From the NCBI GenBank assembly GCA_027033525.1, contig JALVLD010000009.1, positions 1-6,348 of the forward strand: DNA of 6,348 bases, written 5' to 3'. This stretch comes from Candidatus Dojkabacteria bacterium. Its GTDB lineage: Bacteria > Patescibacteriota > Dojkabacteria > GCA-002793355. Both the position numbers and the translations under genes were made by a program. The stretch's first letter is position 1, and each line of letters begins with the position of its first letter. The notes beneath the pieces were generated by a model. The model was not told where the DNA came from and ran no database searches. It worked only from the letters and a program-made list of their open reading frames with translations. This document shows positions 6,195 through 6,348 of this stretch, in pieces.

Positions 6195-6348
6195 ACCCCG
6201 CTTACTTCTTTTAACAAATCTTCATCTTTGCCAAGTTTCTCTTCAAGAGCGAGAAGTAGCAAATATTCAAGCTCAGACATGCCCAATGACTTTTGCCTTT
6301 CAGTAAGAGATTTTATCTCCTCGATTTCTAATACACACTCTTTATATA
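6191..6348 (-). CDS. C-terminal fragment of an unrelated protein, possibly type I restriction subunit HsdR (5' end outside the window)
   Basis: The minus strand is open from the window end to TAG at 6193-6191, giving 51 complete codons. The composition is typical of a real soluble helical protein: VLEIEEIKSLTERQKSLG, then MSELEYLLLLALEEKLG, then KDEDLLKEVSGV. The pattern 'I-E-E-I-K-x-L ... LG-M/L-S-x-x-E-Y' resembles the helical C-terminal region of type I restriction R subunits, where an 'elGLs.eE.af' segment is common; this match is from memory. Known R subunits usually continue well past this point, so the stop may be an artefact of truncation at the junction with murC. The plus-strand translation of the same bases is serine-rich and featureless, which favours the minus strand as coding. 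Confidence 0.5.
   Translation of the reverse strand, partial: YKECVLEIEEIKSLTERQKSLGMSELEYLLLLALEEKLGKDEDLLKEVSGV

Noticed and set aside
6195..6348. Treating the plus-strand continuation as a serine-rich insertion or intein in MurC
   Set aside because: There are no intein splicing motifs (no Cys/Ser block at the junction followed by intein block A) and no MurC motifs. The minus strand of the same bases reads as a normal helical protein.
1..6348. tRNA, rRNA, CRISPR array, insertion sequence or riboswitch
   Set aside because: I looked for tRNA-like TTCGA arms, regular spacer-repeat structure outside coding sequence, transposase motifs and long leaders, and found none. The only regular repeats encode TPR units.

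Overview
The window looks like an AT-rich bacterial contig. Its style suggests the Candidate Phyla Radiation (Patescibacteria, possibly Microgenomates-like). The reasons are a MurD with the P-loop GTRGKSTTT and a divergent NDTTAT motif, a MurC with GTHGKSST, low GC, no visible Shine-Dalgarno sequences, and several -10 boxes placed directly against start codons. This placement is an inference from sequence style; no marker gene settles it.

Layout from left to right. (1) Positions 1-423, plus strand: the C-terminal part of a surface protein with an Ig-like domain, a C-terminal membrane anchor and a short basic tail. (2) 481-1287, plus: an unrecognised 268-aa protein whose second half faintly resembles a Rossmann-type methyltransferase. 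(3) 1276-2025, minus: a 249-aa protein with a methyltransferase-like order of motifs. It converges on gene 2 and overlaps its 3' end by 12 bp. (4) 2090-3586, minus: murD, complete, starting at an internal GTG rather than at the far upstream ATG. (5) 3796-5577, minus: a 593-aa protein made almost entirely of 16 tetratricopeptide repeats. (6) 5688 to about 6194, plus: the N-terminal part of murC, divergent from the TPR gene across 110 bp. (7) 6191-6348, minus: the C-terminal end of an unrelated reading frame, possibly a type I restriction HsdR subunit, lying antisense over what should be the rest of murC.

How the genes relate: MurC and MurD catalyse consecutive steps of peptidoglycan precursor synthesis (addition of L-Ala, then D-Glu, to UDP-MurNAc). 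Here they are split by the large TPR gene and face away from each other. The TPR protein has no catalytic domain and is probably a scaffold. The two methyltransferase-like genes and the anchored Ig-like protein have no evident link to the mur genes.

Two observations deserve most attention. Four of the five visible gene starts have a TATAAT-like box only 5-10 nt before ATG or GTG and no ribosome binding site, which points to leaderless transcripts. At about 6185-6206, murC homology stops and coding sense switches to the opposite strand. That is either a real rearrangement or insertion, or an assembly chimera at a contig end. I saw no tRNA, rRNA, CRISPR array or insertion sequence. No gene-free stretch exceeds 300 bp; the longest is about 209 bp, between murD and the TPR gene.
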